Part shown: positions 20,821 to 28,723 of the stretch, one piece after another
Numbering within the stretch: the first letter of the stretch is position 1
Layout of the letters: every line of letters begins with the position of its first letter
From: CAVQKZ01 sp963837325
Lineage (GTDB): Bacteria > Actinomycetota > Actinomycetes > Mycobacteriales > Jatrophihabitantaceae
Direction of reading: 5' to 3'
Assembly (NCBI GenBank): GCA_963837325.1
Contig: CAWIMV010000001.1
Span: forward strand, 1,860,001-1,924,000
Length of the DNA: 64,000 nucleotides
Translations under genes and position numbers: made by a program
Notes under the pieces: model-generated
What the model was told of the DNA's origin: nothing
Databases searched by the model: none
The model's input: the letters and a program-made list of their open reading frames with translations, nothing else

Positions 20821-23316
20821 ATGCCGAGCCTGACGCACGTAGCTGCCCAGCGCCGGGCGGCTCTGATCGCGGTGACCGACTACGACGTCCGGTTGGACCT
20901 CACCGGCGACGCCGAGACGTTCGTCTCATTCAGCACCGTGCGCTTCCACGCCGCGGATACCGCATCGGCCACGTTCGTCGATGTCAAGCCCCATGCGCTG
21001 CGGAAGGCCACCCTCAACGGCCGCGCGCTCGACATCGAGCGGGCCTTCAACGCCACCGACGGCCGGCTGACCCTCACCGACCTCGAGGCCGACAACGAGC
21101 TGACCGTCGAGGCGGTCATGGCGTACTCCCACGACGGCGAAGGGCTGCATCGCCACGTCGACCCGGCGGACGGACACGCCTACCTGTACGCAATGTCGTT
21201 CCTCGACGCCGCACCGCGCTGGTTCGCCTGCTTCGACCAACCCGACCTCAAAGCGCCCGTGACGCTGTCGGTGCGGTGCCCGCCCGAATGGACCGTCGCG
21301 GGCAATGGCGCCGCCACGCAGGTCGAGCGGGGTCACTGGCAACTGGCCCCGACGCGGCCGTTGGCGACGTACTTCACCACGCTGGTCGCCGGGCCGTACC
21401 ACTCCGTCACCGACAGCCACGACGGCATTCCGCTCGCTTTGCATGCGCGGGCCTCACTCGCGGCGTACCTCGATCGCGAGGCCGGCGAACTGCTCACCGT
21501 GACCCGCGACTGCCTGGACGAGTTCCACCGGCTGTTCGGAGTGCGCTACCCGTGGGGCGAATACCACCAGGCCTTCGTGCCCGAGTTCAACGCCGGCGCG
21601 ATGGAGAATCCCGGCTGCGTGACGTTCCGTGATCCGCTGGTGTTCCGCTCCCGCGTCACTGACGCCGAGCGCAGCGCCAGGGCAAGCACCGTCGCACACG
21701 AGATGGCCCACATGTGGTTCGGCGACCTGGTGACCATGCGCTGGTGGGACGACTTGTGGCTCAACGAGTCCTTCGCCGAGTACCTCGGCCAGCGCGTGAG
21801 CGATCAGGTGACCGAACACGCGTCCTGGGTCAATTTCGGCATCCAGCGCAAAGCGTGGGGTTACGCCGCCGATCGCCGGCCATCGACGCACCCGGTGGCC
21901 GGCAACGGCGCCGCCGACGCCGCTAGCGCGCTGAACGATTTCGACGGCATCTCCTACGCCAAGGGCGCGTCCGTGCTACGCCAGCTTGCCGCGCATATCG
22001 GTGACGGCGTCTTCTTCGATGGCGTCCGCCGGCACTTCGACGCGCACGCCTACGGCAACGCGGGCTTCAGCGACCTGATCAGAGCCTGGACCGCAGCCGG
22101 CGCGATCGAGCTGCCTGCGTGGGCGGATGCCTGGCTGCGTACCTCAGGCCTGGACACCCTCGAAGCCGTCGATGTAGGCGGCGTAACCCAGATTCGGCGC
22201 GAGCCGCCGAGCGGTGCGACCACCACGCGGCCGCACGCGATCACGGTCGCCTCCTACGACGGGACGGGTGCGCAGCTGAGGCAGGTGCCGGTGGCCGTCC
22301 ACCAGCACGTCAACCCGGTGCCGGCAGGTCGCGACGACGCGCCGGCCGCCCTGGCGCTGCCGAACGCAGGCGACGAAACATGGGCCAAGATCGCGATCGG
22401 CCACGACACGTGGGCGCAGCTGCCGCGAGTCCTGCCGGGAATCGCGGACCCGCTGGCCCGAACGGTGATTTGGAACGCGCTGCGGCTGGCCGTCGCCGAC
22501 GCAGAGCTCGACCCGGCCGTCGCAGTCGAGATCGCGGTCGCCGCGATCGCCGAAGAAGCCAACGACGCGATCATCTCGAGCGTGCTGCGGTGGACGGTCG
22601 GTTCGCTCATCGCCACGTTCTGTGGGGCACACGATCGCCCGGCCGCCACCGAGCGCATCGCCGGCGCGGTGTTGGCGGCCGTGCAGGCCGCCGGGCCCGG
22701 ATCCGGACGGCAGCTCGCGACGGTACGAGGGCTGGCGGCCTGCTGGTCCGACACCGACCGCATCCGGCAATGGGCGGACGGCCGGGACTTGCCGGCTGGC
22801 CTGGTGGTCGATGCCGAACTGCGCTGGGGGTTGTTGCACCGCCTGGCCGTGCTCGGCGAGCTCTCGCTGGTCGAGATCGACGAGGAAGCCGCACGCGACA
22901 ACACCACCCAGGGCGTGGCGCATGCGGCCAGGTGTCGGGCGGCGGTGCCCGAGCCGATGGCCAAGTTGCGGGCCTGGGAGACCCTGATGACCGACCCGGA
23001 CCGCTCGAACTACGAGCTTTACGCGCTGGCCGAGGGATTTTGGCAGCCGGAACAGAACGTCCTTACCGCACCGTTCGTCGCTCGCTACTTCGAAGAAATC
23101 GCGGCCACCGCCCGCTTCCGCCAGGGATGGGCCGTCGGCCGCTTGGCTGCGCTGGCCTACCCCTGGACCGCCGTTCACCCGGTCACGCTTGAACGGACTG
23201 CGACGCTGCTCGCCCGCGATGACCTCGATGAAGGCATTCGCCGATCGGTCCTCGACGCCGGCGACGACTTGCGCCGGGCCCTGGCCGCGCGGGAGAAGTA
23301 CTCACCCGGCGGGTAA
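20821..23316 (+). CDS. pepN: M1-family aminopeptidase N
   Basis: 831 aa zinc metallopeptidase that removes N-terminal residues from peptides. The substrate-anchoring GAMEN motif is present as GAMENPG and the zinc site as HEMAH with the downstream NESFAEY glutamate, spaced as in the family. The C-terminal ERAP1-like helical domain is complete. The ATG at 20821 lies 7 nt after TAGCCT (20808-20813), giving a probable leaderless mRNA; the frame is open to 20782, but that part overlaps the GlnR box and promoter. Divergent from amtB. Confidence 0.95.
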   Translation: MPSLTHVAAQRRAALIAVTDYDVRLDLTGDAETFVSFSTVRFHAADTASATFVDVKPHALRKATLNGRALDIERAFNATDGRLTLTDLEADNELTVEAVMAYSHDGEGLHRHVDPADGHAYLYAMSFLDAAPRWFACFDQPDLKAPVTLSVRCPPEWTVAGNGAATQVERGHWQLAPTRPLATYFTTLVAGPYHSVTDSHDGIPLALHARASLAAYLDREAGELLTVTRDCLDEFHRLFGVRYPWGEYHQAFVPEFNAGAMENPGCVTFRDPLVFRSRVTDAERSARASTVAHEMAHMWFGDLVTMRWWDDLWLNESFAEYLGQRVSDQVTEHASWVNFGIQRKAWGYAADRRPSTHPVAGNGAADAASALNDFDGISYAKGASVLRQLAAHIGDGVFFDGVRRHFDAHAYGNAGFSDLIRAWTAAGAIELPAWADAWLRTSGLDTLEAVDVGGVTQIRREPPSGATTTRPHAITVASYDGTGAQLRQVPVAVHQHVNPVPAGRDDAPAALALPNAGDETWAKIAIGHDTWAQLPRVLPGIADPLARTVIWNALRLAVADAELDPAVAVEIAVAAIAEEANDAIISSVLRWTVGSLIATFCGAHDRPAATERIAGAVLAAVQAAGPGSGRQLATVRGLAACWSDTDRIRQWADGRDLPAGLVVDAELRWGLLHRLAVLGELSLVEIDEEAARDNTTQGVAHAARCRAAVPEPMAKLRAWETLMTDPDRSNYELYALAEGFWQPEQNVLTAPFVARYFEEIAATARFRQGWAVGRLAALAYPWTAVHPVTLERTATLLARDDLDEGIRRSVLDAGDDLRRALAAREKYSPGG

Positions 23317-23320
23317 TGGC

Positions 23321-23351
23321 TTGACCCTCACGCGACGTGAGGCGGCACAGT
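23321..23351 (+). promoter_or_regulatory. MerR-type promoter and operator of the TipA-like regulator
   Basis: A TTGACC -35 (23321-23326) and CACAGT -10 (23346-23351) are separated by 19 bp, the long spacing typical of MerR-controlled promoters. The spacer holds a perfect 7-3-7 inverted repeat CCTCACG-CGA-CGTGAGG (23326-23342). The GTG at 23359 starts 7 nt after the -10. Autoregulation by the gene it precedes is the simplest reading. Confidence 0.7.
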
Positions 23352-23358
23352 GTTCGGC

Positions 23359-24129
23359 GTGAACGAATACCCAGTGGGTGCGGTCGCCGATCTCGCCGGT
23401 GTGTCGGTGCGAACGCTGCACCACTACGACGAGATCGGTCTACTGGCCCCGAGCGAACGCACCGCGGCCGGCTACCGGCGCTACGGCTCGGCCGACCTGC
23501 AGCGCCTACAGCAGATCCTGTACTACCGCGAGCTCGGTTTCGGACTCGAGGAGATCGGCGTGATCCTCGCTGACCCCGGCACCGGAGCCGAGGAGCACCT
23601 GCGGCGGCAACACCGGTTGCTGCGCGCCCAGATCAACCGGCATCAGGCGATGGTGGCGGCAATCGAGAACGAGATGGAGGCACGTCAGATGGGCATTGCT
23701 CTGACGCCGGAGGAGCAGTTGGAAATCTTCGGCGAAAATCACCACGAGGCGGAGTACGCGGCCGAGGCCGAGCAACGGTGGGGTGACACCGACGCCTACC
23801 GGCAGTCCCAACGGCGCACGTCGGCCTACACCAAGGAGGACTGGGTCGCCATCAAGGCCGAGACCGATGCCAATGAGCACGCGTTCGTCGACGCCATGCG
23901 CTCAGGCGCCCCGGCCGACAGCGAGGCGGCGATGGCCCGGGCCGAGGCGCACCGCCAGTGCATCGTGAAGTGGTTCTACGACTGCGGCTACGACATGCAC
24001 CGGTGCCTGGCTGACATGTATGTCGCGGACGAGCGCTTCGCCAAGCACTACGAAGACCTCGCGCCCGGCCTTGCGAGCTACGTTCACGACGCGATCATCG
24101 CCAACGCCGGCCGCGCGACCGCGAGCTAG
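23359..24129 (+). CDS. MerR-family regulator with TipAS antibiotic-recognition domain
   Basis: 256 aa. The N-terminal winged helix-turn-helix (VGAVADLAGVSVRTLHHYDEIGLL) is followed by a coiled-coil linker (residues ~75-110) and a C-terminal TipAS domain with the KWFYDCGYDMHRCLADMYVADERF region. TipAL-type proteins activate transcription when the TipAS domain captures thiopeptides or other cyclic ligands through a Cys; two Cys are present in the matching segment. GTG 23359 is preferred over GTG 23350 because it sits 7 nt from the -10 box. No obvious drug-export target is adjacent, so targets beyond itself are unknown. Confidence 0.92.
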   Translation: MNEYPVGAVADLAGVSVRTLHHYDEIGLLAPSERTAAGYRRYGSADLQRLQQILYYRELGFGLEEIGVILADPGTGAEEHLRRQHRLLRAQINRHQAMVAAIENEMEARQMGIALTPEEQLEIFGENHHEAEYAAEAEQRWGDTDAYRQSQRRTSAYTKEDWVAIKAETDANEHAFVDAMRSGAPADSEAAMARAEAHRQCIVKWFYDCGYDMHRCLADMYVADERFAKHYEDLAPGLASYVHDAIIANAGRATAS

Positions 24130-24137
24130 ACCCGCAG

Positions 24138-24224
24138 GTTTCCCCGCTGGTGACCGGCCCACCCGCGGTTTGCCCCGCTGGTGTTCGGTTTCGAACCGTC
24201 AAACCGGTCACCGGCGGGGAAAAC
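24138..24224. terminator. Complex inverted repeat between convergent tipA-like gene and kbl
   Basis: Arms 24138-24157 and 24204-24224 are complementary over about 20 bp with one mismatch and one bulge. Inside lie a second copy of the left-arm core (GTTTGCCCCGCTGGTG, 24168-24183) and a small palindrome CGGTT-TCG-AACCG. The right arm could pair with either left copy, giving alternative folds. It most likely terminates both convergent genes. Confidence 0.55.
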
Positions 24225-24242
24225 AGCGCGGAAACTGTGCGG

Positions 24243-25421
24243 TCAGGAGGCGACGGCGGCTCGGGCGGCGACGAACGCCTGCACGCACGTCTCGACGTCG
24301 GCTTCGGAGTGGGCCGCCGACAGCTGCACCCGGATGCGGGCCTTGCCCTGTGGCACCACCGGATAGCTGAAGGCGATCACATAAACCCCATGTTGGAGCA
24401 TCGCCTCCGCGATCCGGCCGGCGAGGGCCGCGTCACCGAACATCACCGGTGTGATCGGGTGCTCTCCGGGCAACAGGTCGAAGCCCTCGTCGCCCATCCG
24501 CCGCCGGAACAGCTCGGTGTTGCGGTGCAGCGCGCCTCGCTGCTCGCTGCTGCCGGCGACCAGGTCGAGCGCGGCCAGCGAACCGGCCACGACCGACGGC
24601 GCCACCGCGTTCGAGAACAGGTACGGCCGTGAGCGCTGCCGCAACAGTTCGACGATCTCGGCCCGGCCCGACAGGTAGCCGCCCGACGCCCCGCCGAGCG
24701 CTTTACCCAGCGTGCCGGACAGGATGTCGACCCGCTCTTGCACACCTGCGAGCTCGGGTGTGCCCGCGCCGTTCGCGCCGACGAAACCGACAGCATGCGA
24801 GTCGTCGACCATCACCATTGCGTCATGCTGCTCCGCGAGGTCGCAGATGTCGGCCAGCGGGGCGTAGTAGCCGTCCATCGAGAAGACGCCGTCGGTGACG
24901 ATGAGCCGCCGGCGCGCATCGGCGGCGCTTTCCAACTGAGCCGCCAGGTCGGCCATGTCCCGGTTGCGGTAGCGGTATCGCTTGGCCTTGCACAACCGGA
25001 TCCCGTCGATGATCGAGGCGTGATTCAGCTCGTCGGAGATCACCGCGTCCTGCTCGTCCAGCAGGACCTCGAACAGGCCGCCGTTCGCGTCGAAGCAGGA
25101 CGAATACAGGATGGTGGCCTCGGTGTGCAGGAATTGCGACAGCCGGCGTTCCAGCTCGACATGCTGGGTCTGCGTGCCGCAGATGAATCGCACGCTGGCC
25201 ATCCCGAAACCCCAGTCGTCCAACGCCTGCTTGGCCGCGGCGACCACAGCCGGGTGATCGGCCAGCCCCAGATAGTTGTTGGCGCAGAAGTTCAGGACCT
25301 CGCTACCGGCGCTGCGCACGTGCGCAGCCTGCGGTGAAGCCAGTTCGCGCTCGGCCTTGTACAACCCGGCGGCTCGAATCTCGTCGATCGTCGTCCGCAA
25401 CTGCTCGCGTACTGAATACAT
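24243..25421 (-). CDS. kbl: Glycine C-acetyltransferase (2-amino-3-ketobutyrate CoA ligase)
   Basis: 392 aa PLP enzyme of the alpha-oxoamine synthase family. It cleaves 2-amino-3-oxobutyrate with CoA into glycine and acetyl-CoA, the second step of threonine catabolism. The cofactor lysine is in SGTLGKALGG, with DDSHAVGF and the substrate segment NNYLGLADHP. The frame is open well upstream, but the ATG at 25421 shares its A with the tdh stop (TGATG), and the conserved N-terminus begins there. Pairs with tdh. Confidence 0.96.
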   Translation of the reverse strand: MYSVREQLRTTIDEIRAAGLYKAERELASPQAAHVRSAGSEVLNFCANNYLGLADHPAVVAAAKQALDDWGFGMASVRFICGTQTQHVELERRLSQFLHTEATILYSSCFDANGGLFEVLLDEQDAVISDELNHASIIDGIRLCKAKRYRYRNRDMADLAAQLESAADARRRLIVTDGVFSMDGYYAPLADICDLAEQHDAMVMVDDSHAVGFVGANGAGTPELAGVQERVDILSGTLGKALGGASGGYLSGRAEIVELLRQRSRPYLFSNAVAPSVVAGSLAALDLVAGSSEQRGALHRNTELFRRRMGDEGFDLLPGEHPITPVMFGDAALAGRIAEAMLQHGVYVIAFSYPVVPQGKARIRVQLSAAHSEADVETCVQAFVAARAAVAS

Positions 25422-26452
25422 CAGGCCAACTCCCAATCCATGACGACCTTCCCGCACTGGCCGCTGCGGGCGGTGGCGAACGCCTCGGCCCACTCTCCCG
25501 CCGGGAAGCGGTGAGTGATCACCCGCGAGATGTCCAACCCCGAGCGGAGCAGCGCGCTCATCGCGTACCAGGTCTCGTACATCTCCCGACCGTAGATGCC
25601 CTTGATTGTGATCATGTGGGTGACGACCTTGGCCCAGTCGATCTCGATCGGAGCGCTGGGCAGTCCGAGCATCGCGACCCGGCCGCCGTGATTGAGGTTG
25701 GCCAGCACTTCCGGCAACGCCGTCGGGTGTCCGCTCATCTCGAGCGCGACGTCGAAGCCCTCGACCATGCCGAGGCGGCGCTGCGCGTCGGCGATGGACT
25801 CCCGCGAAACGTCCAGCGCGAGGTCGGCGCCCATCGAACGGGCCAACTCGAGGCGGTACTCGCTGACGTCGGTGATGACGACGAACCGGGCGCCGACATG
25901 GCGAGCCACCTCGGCCGCCATCAGTCCGATCGGGCCGGCCCCGGTGATCAGGACGTCCTCGCCGACGAGCGGGAACGACAAAGCGGTGTGCACCGCGTTG
26001 CCGAACGGGTCGAAGATCGCGCCCAGGTCGGGATCGACGTTCGGGTGGTGCACCCAGACGTTCGACTCCGGCAGCACGACGAACTGGGCGAACGCGCCGT
26101 CGCGGTCCACGCCGACACCTGACGTGCGGATGCACAGGTGGCGCCGGCCGGCCCGGCAGTTGCGGCAGGTGCCGCACACGATGTGGCCTTCGCCTGACAC
26201 CTGGTCACCGATGCGGACGTCGCGGACGCCGGGACCGAGCGCCACGACCTCGCCGCAGAACTCGTGGCCGACGACGAGAGGGGCGTTCACCGCGTCCGCG
26301 GCCCAGGGATCCCAGGCCTCGATGTGCAGGTCGGTGCCGCAGATCCCAGCCCGCAGCACCCTGATCTTGACCTCGCCCGGGCCGGCGTCCGGCTCCGGGC
26401 GATCGGTGAATTCGAAACCTGGGGCCGCAGTCGCCTTGTAGAGCGCCTTCAC
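25421..26452 (-). CDS. tdh: L-threonine 3-dehydrogenase
   Basis: 343 aa zinc-dependent medium-chain dehydrogenase oxidising threonine to 2-amino-3-oxobutyrate with NAD+. Catalytic zinc residues lie in GICGTDLH and GHEFCGEV, the structural zinc Cys cluster is C-x2-C-x2-C-x7-C (GTCRNCRAGRRHLC), and the NAD fold shows GAGPIGL. The length equals the E. coli enzyme. Its start overlaps the ftsY stop by 4 bp and its stop overlaps kbl by 1 bp, so three genes are translationally coupled. Confidence 0.96.
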   Translation of the reverse strand: MKALYKATAAPGFEFTDRPEPDAGPGEVKIRVLRAGICGTDLHIEAWDPWAADAVNAPLVVGHEFCGEVVALGPGVRDVRIGDQVSGEGHIVCGTCRNCRAGRRHLCIRTSGVGVDRDGAFAQFVVLPESNVWVHHPNVDPDLGAIFDPFGNAVHTALSFPLVGEDVLITGAGPIGLMAAEVARHVGARFVVITDVSEYRLELARSMGADLALDVSRESIADAQRRLGMVEGFDVALEMSGHPTALPEVLANLNHGGRVAMLGLPSAPIEIDWAKVVTHMITIKGIYGREMYETWYAMSALLRSGLDISRVITHRFPAGEWAEAFATARSGQCGKVVMDWELA

Positions 26453-27582
26453 TGATCACCCAGCAGCGCGTCGACGAACTGTTCGGGGTCGAACGGAGCC
26501 AGGTCGTCGGCGCCTTCACCGAGGCCGACCAGCTTCACTGGGACTCCCAGTTCGCGTTGCACGCTGATGACGATCCCGCCGCGGGCGGTGCCATCGAGTT
26601 TGGTGAGCACGATTCCGGTCACGTCGACGACCTCGGTGAACACCCGGGCCTGGGTGAGCCCGTTCTGGCCGGTCGTGGCGTCCAGCACCAGCAGGGTCTC
26701 GTCGACCGGGCCCTGGCGCTCGACGACCCGCTTGACCTTGCCGAGTTCGTCCATCAGGCCGATCTTGGTGTGCAGTCGACCGGCGGTGTCGATCAGGACG
26801 GCGTCAACCTTGGCCGCGGTGCCCTGGCGGACCGCGTCGAACGCGACGCTCGCCGGATCGCCGCCTTCCGGGCCCCGCACGGTCGCGGCCCCCACCCGCG
26901 AACCCCACGTCTGAAGCTGGTCGGCGGCCGCGGCCCGGAACGTGTCGGCCGCGGCCAGCAGTACGGTCCGGCCGTCGGCGACGAGTACCCGAGCGAGCTT
27001 GCCGCACGTCGTCGTCTTGCCGGTCCCGTTGACGCCGACGACGAGCACCACGGCCGGCCGGTCGGAGGTGGGCAGCGTATGCAGCGAGCGGTCCAGATCC
27101 GGTTGCAGCACGGCGACGAGCTCGTCGGCCAGCAACGCCCGCAGCTCGCCCTGCGAACGGGTGCCGAGGACCTTGGTGCGGGTGCGTAGCCGCTCGACGA
27201 TCTCGGTGGTCGCACCGACGCCGACGTCGGCGCTGAGCAGCGCCTCCTCGACCTCGTCCCACGCGTCGTCATCGAGGTTCTCGCGCGACAGCACGGACAG
27301 CAGGCCGCGACCCAACGTGCCCTGCGACCGCGCCAGCCGTGCCCGCAGCCGCAGCAGCCGCCCGGCGGTGGGCTCGGGCGTCTCGAGTGCCGGCGCGGTG
27401 TCGGTGACCGGCCCGGCGGCCGGAGGTGCGCTCAGCCGGTCGGCCTCGTCCGGGGTGGTCCGGGAGTCGGCTTCGGGCGGGGCAACGACGGCCGCTGAGC
27501 CCCGGCGGCGCGGCAGCACCAATGCGACCGCGGACAGCGCGGCCACGACGACGACGGCCAGGACGATCCAGACGTAGAGCAC
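26449..27582 (-). CDS. ftsY: Signal recognition particle receptor FtsY
   Basis: 377 aa GTPase that docks SRP-ribosome complexes at the membrane. A single N-terminal transmembrane helix (residues 3-23) is followed by a Pro/Ala-rich acidic linker, then the NG domain with GVNGTGKTTT (P-loop), DTFRAAAADQL, DTAGRLH and TKLDGTARGG. The GTG at 27582 has an AGAGG site about 8 nt upstream. In mycobacteria ftsY follows smc; here an L,D-transpeptidase gene lies between them. Confidence 0.97.
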   Translation of the reverse strand: MLYVWIVLAVVVVAALSAVALVLPRRRGSAAVVAPPEADSRTTPDEADRLSAPPAAGPVTDTAPALETPEPTAGRLLRLRARLARSQGTLGRGLLSVLSRENLDDDAWDEVEEALLSADVGVGATTEIVERLRTRTKVLGTRSQGELRALLADELVAVLQPDLDRSLHTLPTSDRPAVVLVVGVNGTGKTTTCGKLARVLVADGRTVLLAAADTFRAAAADQLQTWGSRVGAATVRGPEGGDPASVAFDAVRQGTAAKVDAVLIDTAGRLHTKIGLMDELGKVKRVVERQGPVDETLLVLDATTGQNGLTQARVFTEVVDVTGIVLTKLDGTARGGIVISVQRELGVPVKLVGLGEGADDLAPFDPEQFVDALLGDQ

Positions 27583-27625
27583 CCGGCCATCCTCTCAGCC
27601 CGGTGCCGGACCGAGGTGGGACAGG

Positions 27626-28615
27626 TCAGGTGTTCATCGTGACGACGCCGCCGGTGAGCCATTGGGGCCATGGCACGTTCCAATCGCCGTAGCCCTGGCC
27701 GAGCTGCATCTTTGGCCCGCTCGCGTTCGGGTAGATGACGACGTCACCGACGCCGAGGAAGTCATAGAGGCGCTGCGCGTCGGCCGGGCGAAGGTTCGTG
27801 CAGCCGTTGGAGGAGTCGAAGCGGCCGATGTTGCCCACATTCCACGGGGCGGAGTGCAGGTACTCGCCGCCATAGGTCAGCCGCTGCGTCCACTTGACGC
27901 CGCACTCGTTGTAGCCGGGGCCGCTCATGCAGATGCTCGCGCCCTTCTCCATGATCACCTTCGTGCCTCGCGCGGTCGGGGTGTTGCTGGCGCCGAGCGA
28001 GACGGGGAAGGTGCCGTACGGGCGACCGTCAGTGGTCACCGACATCATGTGCGTGGAGTCGTCGACGGTGGAGATGTGCGCGGCGCCGGTGGAGAAGTCC
28101 AGGGTGAGGCTGTCGTCGTAGGCCAGCCCCTTACCAGCCGAGAGACCCTTGAACGGCATGTCCATGTGGATCTTCGCGTGCGCGGGCCAGTAGTGCGCCA
28201 GCCGGAAGTGCGCCTCCATGATGTGACCGCTGGCCGGGTCGGAGTACTCGAAGAACCAGGCGCCGGTCGCGGGCGCGCCGTTCACGGTGACCTTGGTTGC
28301 CTTCTGGAACGCCGTGCCGTCCCGCACCTTGGTCTTGAACGTCGCGATGACCGGCATCCCGACGCCGACGGTCGCACCGTCGCTGAGGTTCACCGAAACG
28401 TGGACGGGCTTCGTCGGGACCGCAGGTTTCGTTGATGACGGCGGCGTCGACGCCGCACCGGCCGTCGTGCTGCCGTTGGACTTGGACACCACGACCGTCT
28501 TCGGTGAACCGCCGCCACCTGAGCTGCAGGCCGAAAGGGTGAGCGCGGCGGCGGAGAGGACGGCGAAGGCGCACCAAGTGCGGCGGGTTCGACGGACGGA
28601 TCTCGGCTGGGTCAC
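27626..28615 (-). CDS. L,D-transpeptidase lipoprotein with Ig-like domain
   Basis: 329 aa. A lipoprotein signal ends in LSAC with Cys30; then a low-complexity Ser/Thr/Pro stretch, a bacterial Ig-like domain (about residues 75-165), and a YkuD catalytic domain. The catalytic segment reads HSAPWNVGNIG...SSNGCTNL, with the Cys nucleophile present but Asn where the common motif has His (SHGC). Such enzymes make 3-3 cross-links in peptidoglycan outside the membrane. The GTG at 28615 lies 6 nt after TACCGT (28627-28622), supporting a leaderless start; the longer frame is ignored. Confidence 0.9.
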   Translation of the reverse strand: MTQPRSVRRTRRTWCAFAVLSAAALTLSACSSGGGGSPKTVVVSKSNGSTTAGAASTPPSSTKPAVPTKPVHVSVNLSDGATVGVGMPVIATFKTKVRDGTAFQKATKVTVNGAPATGAWFFEYSDPASGHIMEAHFRLAHYWPAHAKIHMDMPFKGLSAGKGLAYDDSLTLDFSTGAAHISTVDDSTHMMSVTTDGRPYGTFPVSLGASNTPTARGTKVIMEKGASICMSGPGYNECGVKWTQRLTYGGEYLHSAPWNVGNIGRFDSSNGCTNLRPADAQRLYDFLGVGDVVIYPNASGPKMQLGQGYGDWNVPWPQWLTGGVVTMNT

Positions 28616-28723
28616 CCCAATACGGTAAGCGATGGCGCCCGGTCGTTCCTGTTCGGTCCTTTTGGCTTCCACCTCTGTATGTCGCCCAGACCCCCCGCGA
28701 GGTTGCGCGCGATGCGCTAATGC

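Noticed and set aside
24158..24203. Attenuator or small RNA between the TipA-like gene and kbl
   Set aside because: Genes are convergent and no promoter is visible; a shared terminator is simpler.
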